Shown here: positions 24,095 through 32,896 of the stretch, in pieces
Position numbering within the stretch: position 1 is the first letter of the stretch
Layout of the letters: each line of letters opens with the position of its first letter
Assembly (NCBI GenBank): GCA_964486455.1
Contig: CAZAMP010000010.1
Location: forward strand, 35,486-99,485
Source of the DNA: CAZAMP01 sp964486455
Lineage (GTDB): Bacteria > Eisenbacteria > RBG-16-71-46 > CAZAMP01
Length of the DNA stretch: 64,000 bases
Direction of reading: 5' to 3'
Notes under the pieces: model-generated
Database searches by the model: none
Told to the model about the DNA's origin: nothing
The model's input: only the letters and a program-made list of their open reading frames with translations
Translations under genes and position numbers: made by a program

Positions 24095-25800
24095 CAGCGA
24101 GTGTCCTTTGGAAAAGAGAGGCGCACCGTCGTCCCCACGTCCCGCGCGCTTCTGACCTTGATCGTGCCGTGATGGGCATCCACGACCCGGTCGACGATGG
24201 AGAGCCCGAGACCGGTTCCGGTGTCACGCGTGGTGAAGTAGGGGGTGAACACCTGCTCGAGCGTGGCTTCATCCATGCCGCGGCCGTCGTCGGCCACCTC
24301 CACGATGACCGTTCCATTCTCCTCGGTCACTGATACCTGAACAAGTCCGTCCTGAGCCGTCGCTTCCAGCGCGTTCTCGATCAAGTTCGCCACGGCACGA
24401 CTGATCTGTCCGGCGTCCGCGCGGATGTTGAAAGAGCCGCGCGCCGAAACGGCGACACGGCCGCGGGAGTCTCCCGCGTAAAGCTCCGTGGTGGTCCGAA
24501 CCTGCTCGGCGATGTCGACGTCGGCCAGGACGGGCTCCGGCCACTTCGCGAGCTCGGAGAATTCCCCGACGATGCGCCGGAGCGTCGTGAGCTCACGCGA
24601 GACGCTTTCCGCTCCTTCATGGAGTGCGGATCCGGCCGTGGCCGAATCCTTTCGGGCGGAGGCGGAAAGGCGCTCCCACGCGAGTTGCAGCGGCGTAAGC
24701 GTGTTTCGAATCTCGTGCGCGACGCGACGGGCGGCGTCCCGCCACGCGGCGACACGCTCGGTCCGCACGAGCGCCTCGCGCTCGCGCCGAAGTTCGTCGA
24801 GCATGCTGTTGAACGCCGTGGCGAGCGTGCGGAACTCCGCGGGTCCCGATGCCACGCGGACGTGTTCATTCCAGTCGCCGGAAGCGACGCGGTCGGTTGC
24901 GCGGGCAAGCTCGCGAACGGGCCGGCTGACCCCGCGGGCGATCACGAACGCGAGCGCTCCCGAGAGGAGAAGGCTTACGATTCCCACGACGATCGCGAGC
25001 CGTGTGAGCTTCGCCTGAAGCCCGGCAAGCGCTTTCTCCTCTTGCAGCACGACGAGCGTGACGTGGCCATCGAACAGCCGAGTCATCGCGGCGGAGCGCT
25101 CCCGACCATGGACGACGATAAATCCGTCGGCCCGGACGGTATCCGGGGAGGCGAGCGCGATGGCGGAGACGCTCGGACCTTTCTCCGTCACCCAGCCTGA
25201 AGCCGTTCCTATCGCGACCGGTGCGCCCGCACGACGACTCAGTTCAGCTGCCAACTCCGCATCCAACGCAATACCGGCCACCACGACGACGCCTGACGAT
25301 CGGCGTGCAAGCAGCGCTACGAATCGGGTGGGCGACTCATCGACGTCGATCGTGCAGAGATGGGGGCCGCGCTCTCCCATTGAGGCGAGCGCGGTCCACT
25401 CCCGATCAACGCCGCCGTAGCTCTCGCTGTCGGGGCTGGAGCTCAGGATGACACCACCCGGTCCGATCGCCCGCAGGAAGTCCAGTCGCTCGGAGCGGAT
25501 GCGGGATTCGTCGGCCGCCGACACGACGGCGTAACGATCGGCGCGCGTGTGGCCGGCCGCGGCATCATCCAGCAGACCGCCGAACGAGTCGCTTTCGACC
25601 AGAAGCGTGAGTTCGTCCTCGAGACGGTCGATCGTGCTGCGGAGATGGTCTTCGGCGGACGCCAGAGCCGAAGCGATGGTCAACCGACTCTGGGTGCGAA
25701 ACGCGCTTCGCGTCAGATGAAACGTCACCGCGAGAAGTAACGCCGTGTTGATGATCAGAACGACGGCGAACGTGATGAGCAATCGATTTCGGAAGCTCAT
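24094..25800 (-). CDS. NtrY-like sensor histidine kinase
   Basis: A 568-residue membrane kinase. Membrane helices at ~8-30 and ~268-290 frame a periplasmic sensor of ~235 residues. HAMP (~290-342) and a HisKA domain with His362 in AHEIRNTLTPLQLAWERL follow; the insert after HEIRN is the NtrY form. The ATPase domain has NLIENALEA, DDGRGMDEA and GTGLGLS. I prefer the ATG at 25800 because GGAG is 9 nt upstream; ATGs at 25809 and 25815 have none. The sensor resembles no family I can name. It is preceded by the STT3-like gene (29 bp) and followed directly by its regulator. Confidence 0.88.
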   Translation of the reverse strand: MSFRNRLLITFAVVLIINTALLLAVTFHLTRSAFRTQSRLTIASALASAEDHLRSTIDRLEDELTLLVESDSFGGLLDDAAAGHTRADRYAVVSAADESRIRSERLDFLRAIGPGGVILSSSPDSESYGGVDREWTALASMGERGPHLCTIDVDESPTRFVALLARRSSGVVVVAGIALDAELAAELSRRAGAPVAIGTASGWVTEKGPSVSAIALASPDTVRADGFIVVHGRERSAAMTRLFDGHVTLVVLQEEKALAGLQAKLTRLAIVVGIVSLLLSGALAFVIARGVSRPVRELARATDRVASGDWNEHVRVASGPAEFRTLATAFNSMLDELRREREALVRTERVAAWRDAARRVAHEIRNTLTPLQLAWERLSASARKDSATAGSALHEGAESVSRELTTLRRIVGEFSELAKWPEPVLADVDIAEQVRTTTELYAGDSRGRVAVSARGSFNIRADAGQISRAVANLIENALEATAQDGLVQVSVTEENGTVIVEVADDGRGMDEATLEQVFTPYFTTRDTGTGLGLSIVDRVVDAHHGTIKVRSARDVGTTVRLSFPKDTR

Positions 25801-25829
25801 GGAACTCATCTCCATGGGGCCTATTCGCG

Positions 25830-27635
25830 CTACTCGACCTTCAGGAGCCGCCAGGGCCCTGTCCGATAAACCTCGCTGAACGACGTCAGGTTCTCGGGCG
25901 CTTCGAAGAGCTGATAGATCGTCGTCCGGTTTGCCGACTCGGGCAGCCGGATTTCGTCTCCGCGGAGAGCGTCTCCTCCCGTGAGCTCGGTGTAAACGAA
26001 CGGCAGCCAGTTCCACCTGATGTCGAGCAATAGATAGCCGATGTCGTTCGCGCGACACAGCGTGGCGAGCTCCTGCTCGCTCTCCGACACCATGGCCTGG
26101 CTTCGCGCCAGGATTCGTTGTCGGTTGAGGCCCAGCTCCAGGTGCCCGTCGGTGAAGGTGGGACGCCGCGCGTACGTCTGGAGAAGATACCCGACCCCCC
26201 AATCCGTCATCAGCGCTTCCTCCGGCGGAACTCGTGTCGCGATCCACTCGCAAAGGCGCCGGGTGGCCGGATCAGCGTCGAGTGTCAGCGCGCGCGCGGA
26301 ATTCAGGCTGTGTTTGGCGGTCGCGATCAGGACCCCCAGCGTGAGGCCGACGAGGGCAAGTCGTCTGACCGAGCGGCCGTTCGGGAGGGCCAGGGTCGCA
26401 ACGCCCGCGCACGCGACGGCGATCGGGATCGCCGCCAAGAGCTTGCTTCGCTCCATGAGAAGCGCGGCGATGATCCAGAGTGCTCCCATCATCGCGACGT
26501 AGATCGCCGCCGGTATTCGGCACGCTTTGCGTCGGTGAATACACGCCGATCCGATGCCGACGATCGCCAACACGATCGCCCATGAGAAGTGACCGGCGCT
26601 CGCGAATGCTCCGAGCCCCGGCATCGAGAGCTCCTGGATGTAGGCGTAGAGCCGTGCTGCAAACGCGTCAGGCTCGCCCAGTCCGATCCGACCCCAGAGC
26701 GTCGATGCGGCAAGGCCTTCCTGTGCGTCAAACGCGCTTTCGGGAACGAGGCGGCCTGCCACCGCCGCGACTCCCAGGGTCACCGCGACCGTGACAATCC
26801 GCGCGACGTGACCTTCGAGGCGCGGCATTCGAGACAGCGCGAAGGCCGCGAGCGCGATCCAGAGCGCGGGTAGGACGACATGCGAGAGCGCGATCGACTG
26901 ATCACGGAAGTACGGGATCAGGTTGCCGGCGATGAATCCCACGGCGATGAGAAGCGCCGCGAGGCCGATGTCGCGCCGCCGGTCCGTGCCCACGAGCAGA
27001 AGCGCGAGAACGAGCGCCTCGACGACGAAGAGCGCGACACCCACCCGCCAGACGGCTAGCACGGCGAGTAGCGTGACGACGATCCCCGCGCCCGCGAGCC
27101 GCCGGATCCGCGTCGACTCCGCGGTTAGCATCAGCGCCACTGCCGCGACATGCAGCGCGATGAGGAGCGATCCGAACGCGTCGAAGCGAAGCAGGCTCGA
27201 TGCCGTGCGCGTCACGTGCGCGGGGAGAACGGCAATCGTCACGGCGGCGAGAGCCGCCGCCCAGTGGGATCGCCAGATCAGGCGGGCAAGCAGAGCGACC
27301 GGGATCGCGATGAGCGCTCCACAGAGCGCCGTGAAGATCCGGAGCGAGCGCGCCATGCTTCCGTCCCGCCCGCCGACGAACGCGTGAAAGGCCGCGCCCA
27401 CGTCATAGAGACCGGTCGGGTGGAGGCTTTCCACTCGAACGCCTTCCGGATGCAGGCGCAGCCGATCCGTGTCGCCGAGCGCACCGGCTTCCGCCCGCTG
27501 GGTCATCCGATAGTGGAGCGCGGAATCGTAGGTGAACCACGTGTCGCCCGAGAGCCCGGGCGCGGCCCGTAGCCAGAACCCAAGCACGATCGCCGCCAGC
27601 ACGCACAGCGCAATCGGCGTGGTGCGAGACGTCAC
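25830..27635 (-). CDS. STT3/PglB-like GT-C membrane protein
   Basis: A 601-residue polytopic protein with about 12-13 helices and a soluble C-terminal domain. The first loop has YDSALHYR and an HPTGLYD stretch, like the first acidic motif and external loop of oligosaccharyltransferases. RFDAFG at ~145-150 sits where the second acidic motif is expected, and MTDWGVGY near residue 480 resembles the WWDYG acceptor-reading motif in degenerate form. A GT-C transferase of STT3 type is the best fit, perhaps moving a lipid-linked glycan to protein; function is not proven and the motifs are relaxed. GTG start, AGGAGG upstream, overlapping the previous stop by GTGA. Confidence 0.6.
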   Translation of the reverse strand: MTSRTTPIALCVLAAIVLGFWLRAAPGLSGDTWFTYDSALHYRMTQRAEAGALGDTDRLRLHPEGVRVESLHPTGLYDVGAAFHAFVGGRDGSMARSLRIFTALCGALIAIPVALLARLIWRSHWAAALAAVTIAVLPAHVTRTASSLLRFDAFGSLLIALHVAAVALMLTAESTRIRRLAGAGIVVTLLAVLAVWRVGVALFVVEALVLALLLVGTDRRRDIGLAALLIAVGFIAGNLIPYFRDQSIALSHVVLPALWIALAAFALSRMPRLEGHVARIVTVAVTLGVAAVAGRLVPESAFDAQEGLAASTLWGRIGLGEPDAFAARLYAYIQELSMPGLGAFASAGHFSWAIVLAIVGIGSACIHRRKACRIPAAIYVAMMGALWIIAALLMERSKLLAAIPIAVACAGVATLALPNGRSVRRLALVGLTLGVLIATAKHSLNSARALTLDADPATRRLCEWIATRVPPEEALMTDWGVGYLLQTYARRPTFTDGHLELGLNRQRILARSQAMVSESEQELATLCRANDIGYLLLDIRWNWLPFVYTELTGGDALRGDEIRLPESANRTTIYQLFEAPENLTSFSEVYRTGPWRLLKVE

Positions 27636-28771
27636 CGCAAACCTCCTGCGTCGTCGGGCAAGAGCCAGAGCTGATCTGGTCGGGTGAGGGTGCCAACCAC
27701 GCGCGAGCCGTAGCAGATCTGGTACCGAGCGGAAAGCACTGTCCAGCAAAAGGCTTCGCCGCACTCGAGTCGAAGATGCTTGAGAGGATCGGAATCGAAA
27801 AGGACGACACGATCGAGGCGGGCGCGTACCGCGTCCGGCACGTCGACGCCTGCGAACGTGAACGTGACCGTGACGCCGCTACGCGCGAGGAGCGAGCGGA
27901 TCCGCCTGCCGATCAGCGCGTCGCGCTCGCTTCGTACGTCGGCGAGCTGCAGCGTTCGATTGCGAAACTCCGGTGGGGCGATGAAGGAAGCGCCACCGTG
28001 ACCGTCAGTCTGGTCGATCGGGTTGTCACAACGTCGTTCCGATTCGATGAGCGGGGCGAACGCGTCCGCGCTCAGCAGGGCTTTCATCCATGCCGCGCCG
28101 CCCTCGGTAACGGTGGCCGGATCCAGAACCAGCCGGTACGTCAGGCAAAGCGATTCGCAGCGCGCATCGCACTCAACGGGCTCTGAGATCACGACTTCAT
28201 CGGGCGCGGGCCTTGGAGGCGCGGTCGCCTGGACGATCGCGATCTCATCGAGGCGCGCGAGAAACGCCGGTTTCTCGAAGAATCGACTCTTGCGGAAGAG
28301 ATCTGGCCACTCCGACGTCTCGAGGAACGACGATCGTACGCGTGATCCGGGGAGCGGGCGAAGCGCGAAGCGAAGCGTCGGATCGCAGACCGGCCGTTCA
28401 AAGTACAAACGGACCTCTCCATCGCCACCGACGCGACAACTGTCGAGATCGTGCCAGGGCCCGTCGACCTCGTGGGATGCCGCGGTCAAAGACGCGACGA
28501 TCTCGTCCGGCGACGCGCCGAACGCCCGCGATCGCTCGATGATCCAGCTGTCTCGCAGATCGGCATCGCCGGATAGGCGGATCGCCGCGCTGTACCCCGA
28601 CGGGTGCACGAAGAAGCCGTCGAGCAGCCGGGAGCGAAGGGCCTCGCCGATCACGCCGACGTCTTCCGGAGATTCGTCGACATAGATCGTGACCCGCCCG
28701 CCTTCAGTGGGCCAGCGTCCCGCGCAGAGCGCCAGCAGCATCAGCACGGGGATGTAGCGCGCAGCCCTCAT
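27632..28771 (-). CDS. Exported protein of unknown function
   Basis: A 379-residue protein I do not recognise. MRAARYIPVLMLLALCAG is a signal sequence, perhaps with Cys16 as lipid site though the lipobox is poor. It then reads GGRVTIYVDESPEDVGVIGEALRSR, has eight or more cysteines in the mature part (pairs such as CDARCESLC) and ends in a mixed alpha/beta region. Disulfides in the periplasm are likely. Its ATG overlaps the upstream lipoprotein stop (ATGA) and its TGA overlaps the STT3-like start. That double coupling suggests all three act together. A periplasmic binding-protein-like fold is conceivable but cannot be shown here. Confidence 0.6.
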   Translation of the reverse strand: MRAARYIPVLMLLALCAGRWPTEGGRVTIYVDESPEDVGVIGEALRSRLLDGFFVHPSGYSAAIRLSGDADLRDSWIIERSRAFGASPDEIVASLTAASHEVDGPWHDLDSCRVGGDGEVRLYFERPVCDPTLRFALRPLPGSRVRSSFLETSEWPDLFRKSRFFEKPAFLARLDEIAIVQATAPPRPAPDEVVISEPVECDARCESLCLTYRLVLDPATVTEGGAAWMKALLSADAFAPLIESERRCDNPIDQTDGHGGASFIAPPEFRNRTLQLADVRSERDALIGRRIRSLLARSGVTVTFTFAGVDVPDAVRARLDRVVLFDSDPLKHLRLECGEAFCWTVLSARYQICYGSRVVGTLTRPDQLWLLPDDAGGLR

Positions 28772-30036
28772 GAGATCGTATCCCGGCCGGAGACCAGAAA
28801 CGAATAGCGCGACCCACCGGGGACCGCGTGCACGATGATCAGATCCACGTGCCCGTCGCCGTCGACGTCACCTCTCGCAAGCCGTCTAACGTCGCCCGCA
28901 TCGAGTGGGAATCGGTCGGTGATGCGAAGACGGCGATGACGGTCGATGGTGAACGAAAGCAGTGTGTCGGAGTCGGCACCCACGCCGCCCGTCGTCGTGA
29001 TCCAGGATTGAGCGAAGCGGATGATATCGGCGCCGAAGCCCGGTGTCGGTGGCGCCCAGAGCCCCAATTCGTCTCCGTAGTAGATGCGGCCATCGGCATC
29101 GAGCACGACGGTCGGTCGAGGGGAGCGGCCGGGCCTGATCCACCTGACGATCGGCACATCCCGCAGCCCCATCGGTGCAGGATCAAGCATCATCCCGACA
29201 CCTTGTCGTGGCCAGCTGATCCGCGAACCGTAGAGCCCTGGCGCGTTCGGCGCTGTGCCCGTGAGGGTAATGCGCTCGGATGATTCCGTGCGGATCACCT
29301 CGACTCGCCAAGGGAGTTCCAGCCATGGAGCGTGGACCGTCCGTTCTGACCATCCGGGTCGATGGGAAATAGCGGCGCTGTAAGGCGGAATCTGTCCGAA
29401 CGCGATTGCCGGACTGAAGCGACAGCGATCACCGAACGGCGCGACCGCAATTGTCGTGGCCGTGCCAATCGTGCCTTCAACTTTGAATGTCACGCGCCTT
29501 GCGGCGTCAGGGGAGAGAATCAGCGCGGTCTGCCCGAGCGGACCCATCGATAGGTCCGCAATCTCGTAGTCGACTTCGGGACCCGGGACGCACTCGAGTC
29601 CCGCGAACTCGGATCGAGGCGCCGCGACGGGCGAAGGAACGATTTGGAATCGCGCGATGGTATCGGCGGCGGGACGAAGCACGCGAAGCTCCAGTCGATC
29701 GGTGGTCGCCGTGGCGATGAGCACGAATGGTTCGACGGGGCCTACGATCGGACCGTCCACGACGATCCATCCGTCGCGATCGAGCAACTGCGCGAGCGAA
29801 TCGCGCAGCGCGGCGCTCCAGACGCCGCACTCACCTAGACCGCGAGCACAGAGATCTAGCGGAATGCACGGCGGAGTGGCGCTTCGATCGAGTTCGGCGA
29901 GGATCGTCGAATGAACTGCGGGCAAGACGTCCGTTTCCGGGAGCGGACGCGGGCCGGAGGATCCGATCCAGCTACACGAGAGAAGCGATCCCGAGAGCAC
30001 GATTCCTGCGAGAAATGCGATGCCGATCTGTTTCAT
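28768..30036 (-). CDS. Lipoprotein with FG-GAP/VCBS-like Ca-binding repeat
   Basis: A 422-residue predicted lipoprotein: MKQIGIAFLAGIVLSGSLLSC, with Cys21 in lipobox LLSC. The last third looks like an incomplete beta-propeller: VLDADGRIYYGDE and ARGDVDGDGHVDLIIVH. The second is a clear DxDxDGxxD calcium-binding loop of FG-GAP/VCBS repeats. The first two thirds are unassigned. First gene of a minus-strand operon that runs through the exported protein, STT3-like protein, NtrY-like kinase and NtrX-like regulator, all overlapping or nearly so. It may be a surface substrate or sensor partner of the kinase; that is inference from order only. Confidence 0.68.
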   Translation of the reverse strand: MKQIGIAFLAGIVLSGSLLSCSWIGSSGPRPLPETDVLPAVHSTILAELDRSATPPCIPLDLCARGLGECGVWSAALRDSLAQLLDRDGWIVVDGPIVGPVEPFVLIATATTDRLELRVLRPAADTIARFQIVPSPVAAPRSEFAGLECVPGPEVDYEIADLSMGPLGQTALILSPDAARRVTFKVEGTIGTATTIAVAPFGDRCRFSPAIAFGQIPPYSAAISHRPGWSERTVHAPWLELPWRVEVIRTESSERITLTGTAPNAPGLYGSRISWPRQGVGMMLDPAPMGLRDVPIVRWIRPGRSPRPTVVLDADGRIYYGDELGLWAPPTPGFGADIIRFAQSWITTTGGVGADSDTLLSFTIDRHRRLRITDRFPLDAGDVRRLARGDVDGDGHVDLIIVHAVPGGSRYSFLVSGRDTIS

Positions 30037-30159
30037 GATGGCGTCATCCTAGTGCCCCGATCGAGAAATCCGCTACACATTTTAGCGGCCCTCGCAGTCG
30101 CCAAGAGGGTGGTCTCGACATCGCTTGCCGGGAAAGAGGTGAAGCCCTACCATTCGCCC

Positions 30160-31005
30160 ATGATCAACGCAAAGTCAGTGATTCCGGCCACGATCATCCT
30201 ATCGGTTCTTCTGATCGGTTGCTCCGCGCACCAACCGCCGCGGATTCGATGGGACGGAGATCCCACGGCCGCCGCGTTTCTGGACAGTCTGGCGGCCCGG
30301 TCGACCGCCGCGGATGCGATGCGGGCCTCCCTCTTTCTGACGTTCGAGGGCGGTTTTCTCGAAGAGGACCAGCTTCGCATTCACGGACAGATGGCGCAGG
30401 TTTGGCCGGGGCGGTTTCGGCTGATCGGACAGTACGGCGCGTTCAGAAAAGTATTCGACCTTCGCGTCCGAGATGCGGACTTTCAGATCTATGACCATCG
30501 GGAACACGTGCTCTACCGCGGTGATGCCTTCGATCCGGACGCCACGTACGAGCTGGGCTTCGCGCTTCGTCCCGGTGATCTCGGCCGCCTGCTGCGCCTC
30601 GGCGGGCTCGGGCCGCTGCAGGGTGGGAGCGTGAGCGCGTTCGCGGCGGATGGAGACACGATTCGCGCGACGGTGTCGATCCCGGGCGACGAGGCCGACT
30701 GGCATTCGACCTATGAGGCGGAATCGCTCCTATTGATACGACTCGAGCGCGAGTTGGACGATCTGACGACGCTCAGGGTGACCTACGACCGCTACTCCCG
30801 TCAGGGGAAACGGTGGGTGCCCGGCCGGATCGTCGTCTCTCGACCGACCGGTGACGAGCGGGTGGAGATCGACGTTCGTCAGCTCCGATTCGAGGGTGAG
30901 ATCCAGGATTCGCTCTTCGAGTTCCAGATGCCCGAGGGGGCTGAAGTCGTTGATCTTGGCCACTTCGGGGAAAAACCGATTGAAGCGCTCCACCCGAACG
31001 GCTAG
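30160..31005 (+). CDS. LolA/LolB-like (DUF4292-type) lipoprotein
   Basis: A 281-residue predicted lipoprotein, signal MINAKSVIPATIILSVLLIG with Cys21 in lipobox. The mature protein has repeated beta-strands (ASLFLTFEGGF, RFRLIGQYGAFRKVFDLRVRDADFQIYD, DTIRATVSIPG, KRWVPGRIVVSR) resembling the half-barrel of LolA/LolB and DUF4292 proteins, which carry lipids or lipoproteins. Named function is not established. The chosen ATG has only a distant GAGGTGAAG; an alternative start is not apparent. It is divergent from the FG-GAP lipoprotein with 123 bp between. Confidence 0.7.
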   Translation: MINAKSVIPATIILSVLLIGCSAHQPPRIRWDGDPTAAAFLDSLAARSTAADAMRASLFLTFEGGFLEEDQLRIHGQMAQVWPGRFRLIGQYGAFRKVFDLRVRDADFQIYDHREHVLYRGDAFDPDATYELGFALRPGDLGRLLRLGGLGPLQGGSVSAFAADGDTIRATVSIPGDEADWHSTYEAESLLLIRLERELDDLTTLRVTYDRYSRQGKRWVPGRIVVSRPTGDERVEIDVRQLRFEGEIQDSLFEFQMPEGAEVVDLGHFGEKPIEALHPNG

Positions 31006-31053
31006 CTTTTCCGCGCGAAGACATGGGTTGACGGGATAGAAGGAGGAGGAGCA

Positions 31054-31842
31054 TTGAAGATTCTGGTGTGCGTAAAGCGAGTTCCGGACACGTCCGCGCT
31101 CATCAAAGTGAGCGCGGATGGAAAGTCCGTGGATCTCTCCGGCGTGGAGCATGTCGTCGCGCCATTTGACGAATTCGGTTTGGAGGAGGCCCTCAAGCTG
31201 AAGGAGGCCGAGGGCGGGGAAGTGGTCGCCGTGACCGTGGGTGACGAGGCGTCCGAAGAGCAGCTCCGGTCTTGCCTCGCGCTCGGCGCCGATCGGGCCG
31301 TGATCGTCAAGGATCCCGCTGCGGACGGCAGTGACGGACTGGGGATCGCCCGGATGCTGGCAGGGGTCATCGCTCGGGAAGCACCGGACATCGTGTTTCT
31401 CGGCAAACAGGCGACCGACACCGACTCGCACGCCATGGGCGCGCAGCTCTCCGTCTTGACCTCCCGGCCGTTCGCCAGCGCGATCAACTCGCTGGAGCTG
31501 TCGGGCGGCACGCTCAAGGTCACGCGGCCCATCGAAGGCGGTGCCGAGGTGATCGAGATGGCACTTCCCGCGATCTTGAGCGCCGAGAAGGGGCTCAACG
31601 AGCCGCGTTACGCGACCCTCAAGGGCATCATGATGGCGAAGAAGAAACCGATCGACGCGGTGACGCTCGCCGACCTAGGTGTCGACGCCGGAACGGTGGG
31701 TGAGGGCGCGCGCCGCGTGGTGATCGAAGGCGTGACACCGCCGCCGTCGCGGTCGGCGGGTCAAGTGATCAAGGATGTCACTCCAGAGGAGGCGGCGAAG
31801 CAGCTGCTGACACTCCTCCGGGATGAAGCAAAGGCTATCTAG
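31054..31842 (+). CDS. etfB: Electron transfer flavoprotein, beta subunit
   Basis: A 262-residue EtfB, the AMP-binding half of the heterodimer that takes electrons from acyl-CoA dehydrogenases. It opens KILVCVKRVPDTSA and contains DEFGLEEALKLKE, GADRAVIV, FLGKQATDTDSHAMGAQL and the family motif LPAILSAEKGLNEPRYATLKGIMMAKKK. Start codon is TTG at 31054, fixed by AGGAGGAGGA just upstream. etfA follows after 12 bp. The acyl-CoA dehydrogenase at 15955 and the thioesterase downstream fit fatty-acid oxidation. Confidence 0.95.
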   Translation: MKILVCVKRVPDTSALIKVSADGKSVDLSGVEHVVAPFDEFGLEEALKLKEAEGGEVVAVTVGDEASEEQLRSCLALGADRAVIVKDPAADGSDGLGIARMLAGVIAREAPDIVFLGKQATDTDSHAMGAQLSVLTSRPFASAINSLELSGGTLKVTRPIEGGAEVIEMALPAILSAEKGLNEPRYATLKGIMMAKKKPIDAVTLADLGVDAGTVGEGARRVVIEGVTPPPSRSAGQVIKDVTPEEAAKQLLTLLRDEAKAI

Positions 31843-31854
31843 GGGGGGAGTGTC

Positions 31855-32841
31855 ATGGCCCAGGACGTCATCTTTTTCGGAGAACAACGAGGCGGCGCCT
31901 TTCGGAAGGCCGCCTTCGAAGCCGCGACCGTGGCGCGGAAGCTCGCCGATGCCTACGGCGGCAAGTGCCACGGTGTCGTCATCGGCGACGGCGTTTCGGG
32001 GATTGCCGGGGATCTCGGTCGCTACGGTGCGGATGAGGTTCACGTGATCGAAGACGCGTCGTTGGCGCTCGTCGCGCCCATAGCTTACGCCGAAGCGTTT
32101 GAAACGGTTTGCCGAAACCTCTCACCGGCCGCGATCATCTTCACCACCACGGCGATGGGAGAAGACCTCGCCGCCATGGTGGCCGCGCGTCTCGGCGCCG
32201 GATACGTATCGGATTGCGTCGAGGTGGAGCCCGGTGACAACAACACACCGCGGGTCACGCATCCGACGTATGCGGGCAAGGTCATCACGACCTACACGTT
32301 TCAGGGGGATTTCCCCGCGGTCGTCGGCCTACGTCCCGCCACGTTCACGCCTGTCGAGAACGCCAAGGAAGCGACCGTGACGCCGGTGGCGTTCCAGCCG
32401 TCGGAGCAGGCGTTTGCCTCCAAGGTCGTCGATGTGCAGGCCCCGGAAGGCGGCAAGATAGACCTCTCCGAGGCAACCGTGGTTGTGAGCGGCGGCCGCG
32501 GCATGAAGGGGCCGGAGAACTTTCATGTCATCGAGGAGCTGACCGACGCGCTTGGCGGAGCGACCGGCGCCTCGCGGGCCGCGGTCGACGCGGGCTGGAT
32601 CGATCACTCGCATCAGGTCGGCCAGACCGGGCGAACGGTTTCCCCGGATCTCTACATCGCGTGCGGAATATCGGGTGCGATTCAGCATCTGGCCGGGATG
32701 AGTTCATCGCGCGTCATCGTCGCGATCAACAAAGATCCGGACGCTCCGATCTTCAGCGTCGCGGACTACGGGGTGGTGGCTGATCTGTTCGAGATCGTCC
32801 CGCTACTCACCGAAGGCGTTCGGACGATGAAAGCGGAATGA
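31855..32841 (+). CDS. etfA: Electron transfer flavoprotein, alpha subunit
   Basis: A 328-residue EtfA, the FAD-carrying half. The C-terminal domain has VVSGGRGMKGPENF, SRAAVDAGWIDHSHQVGQTGRTVSPDLYIACGISGAIQHLAGM and VAINKDPDAPIFSVADYGVVAD, all standard FAD contacts. Length and order are normal. GGGGGGAG precedes the ATG. It forms one unit with etfB. A strong paired-hairpin structure separates it from the thioesterase gene. Confidence 0.95.
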   Translation: MAQDVIFFGEQRGGAFRKAAFEAATVARKLADAYGGKCHGVVIGDGVSGIAGDLGRYGADEVHVIEDASLALVAPIAYAEAFETVCRNLSPAAIIFTTTAMGEDLAAMVAARLGAGYVSDCVEVEPGDNNTPRVTHPTYAGKVITTYTFQGDFPAVVGLRPATFTPVENAKEATVTPVAFQPSEQAFASKVVDVQAPEGGKIDLSEATVVVSGGRGMKGPENFHVIEELTDALGGATGASRAAVDAGWIDHSHQVGQTGRTVSPDLYIACGISGAIQHLAGMSSSRVIVAINKDPDAPIFSVADYGVVADLFEIVPLLTEGVRTMKAE

Positions 32842-32849
32842 GACACGTC

Positions 32850-32893
32850 GGGTCCGGCGGCGGCGGTCGCTCGCCGGACCCCTCGAAAGGGGT
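32850..32893 (+). promoter_or_regulatory. Two mutually exclusive hairpins over the thioesterase ribosome binding site
   Basis: Stem A: GGGTCCGGCG (32850-32859) with CGCCGGACCC (32872-32881). Stem B: ACCCCT (32878-32883) with AGGGGT (32888-32893). They share 32878-32881, so only one can form. Stem B hides the AGGGG ribosome binding site 4 nt before the ATG at 32897; stem A frees it. No T-run follows. Confidence 0.45.
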
Positions 32894-32896
32894 CTC

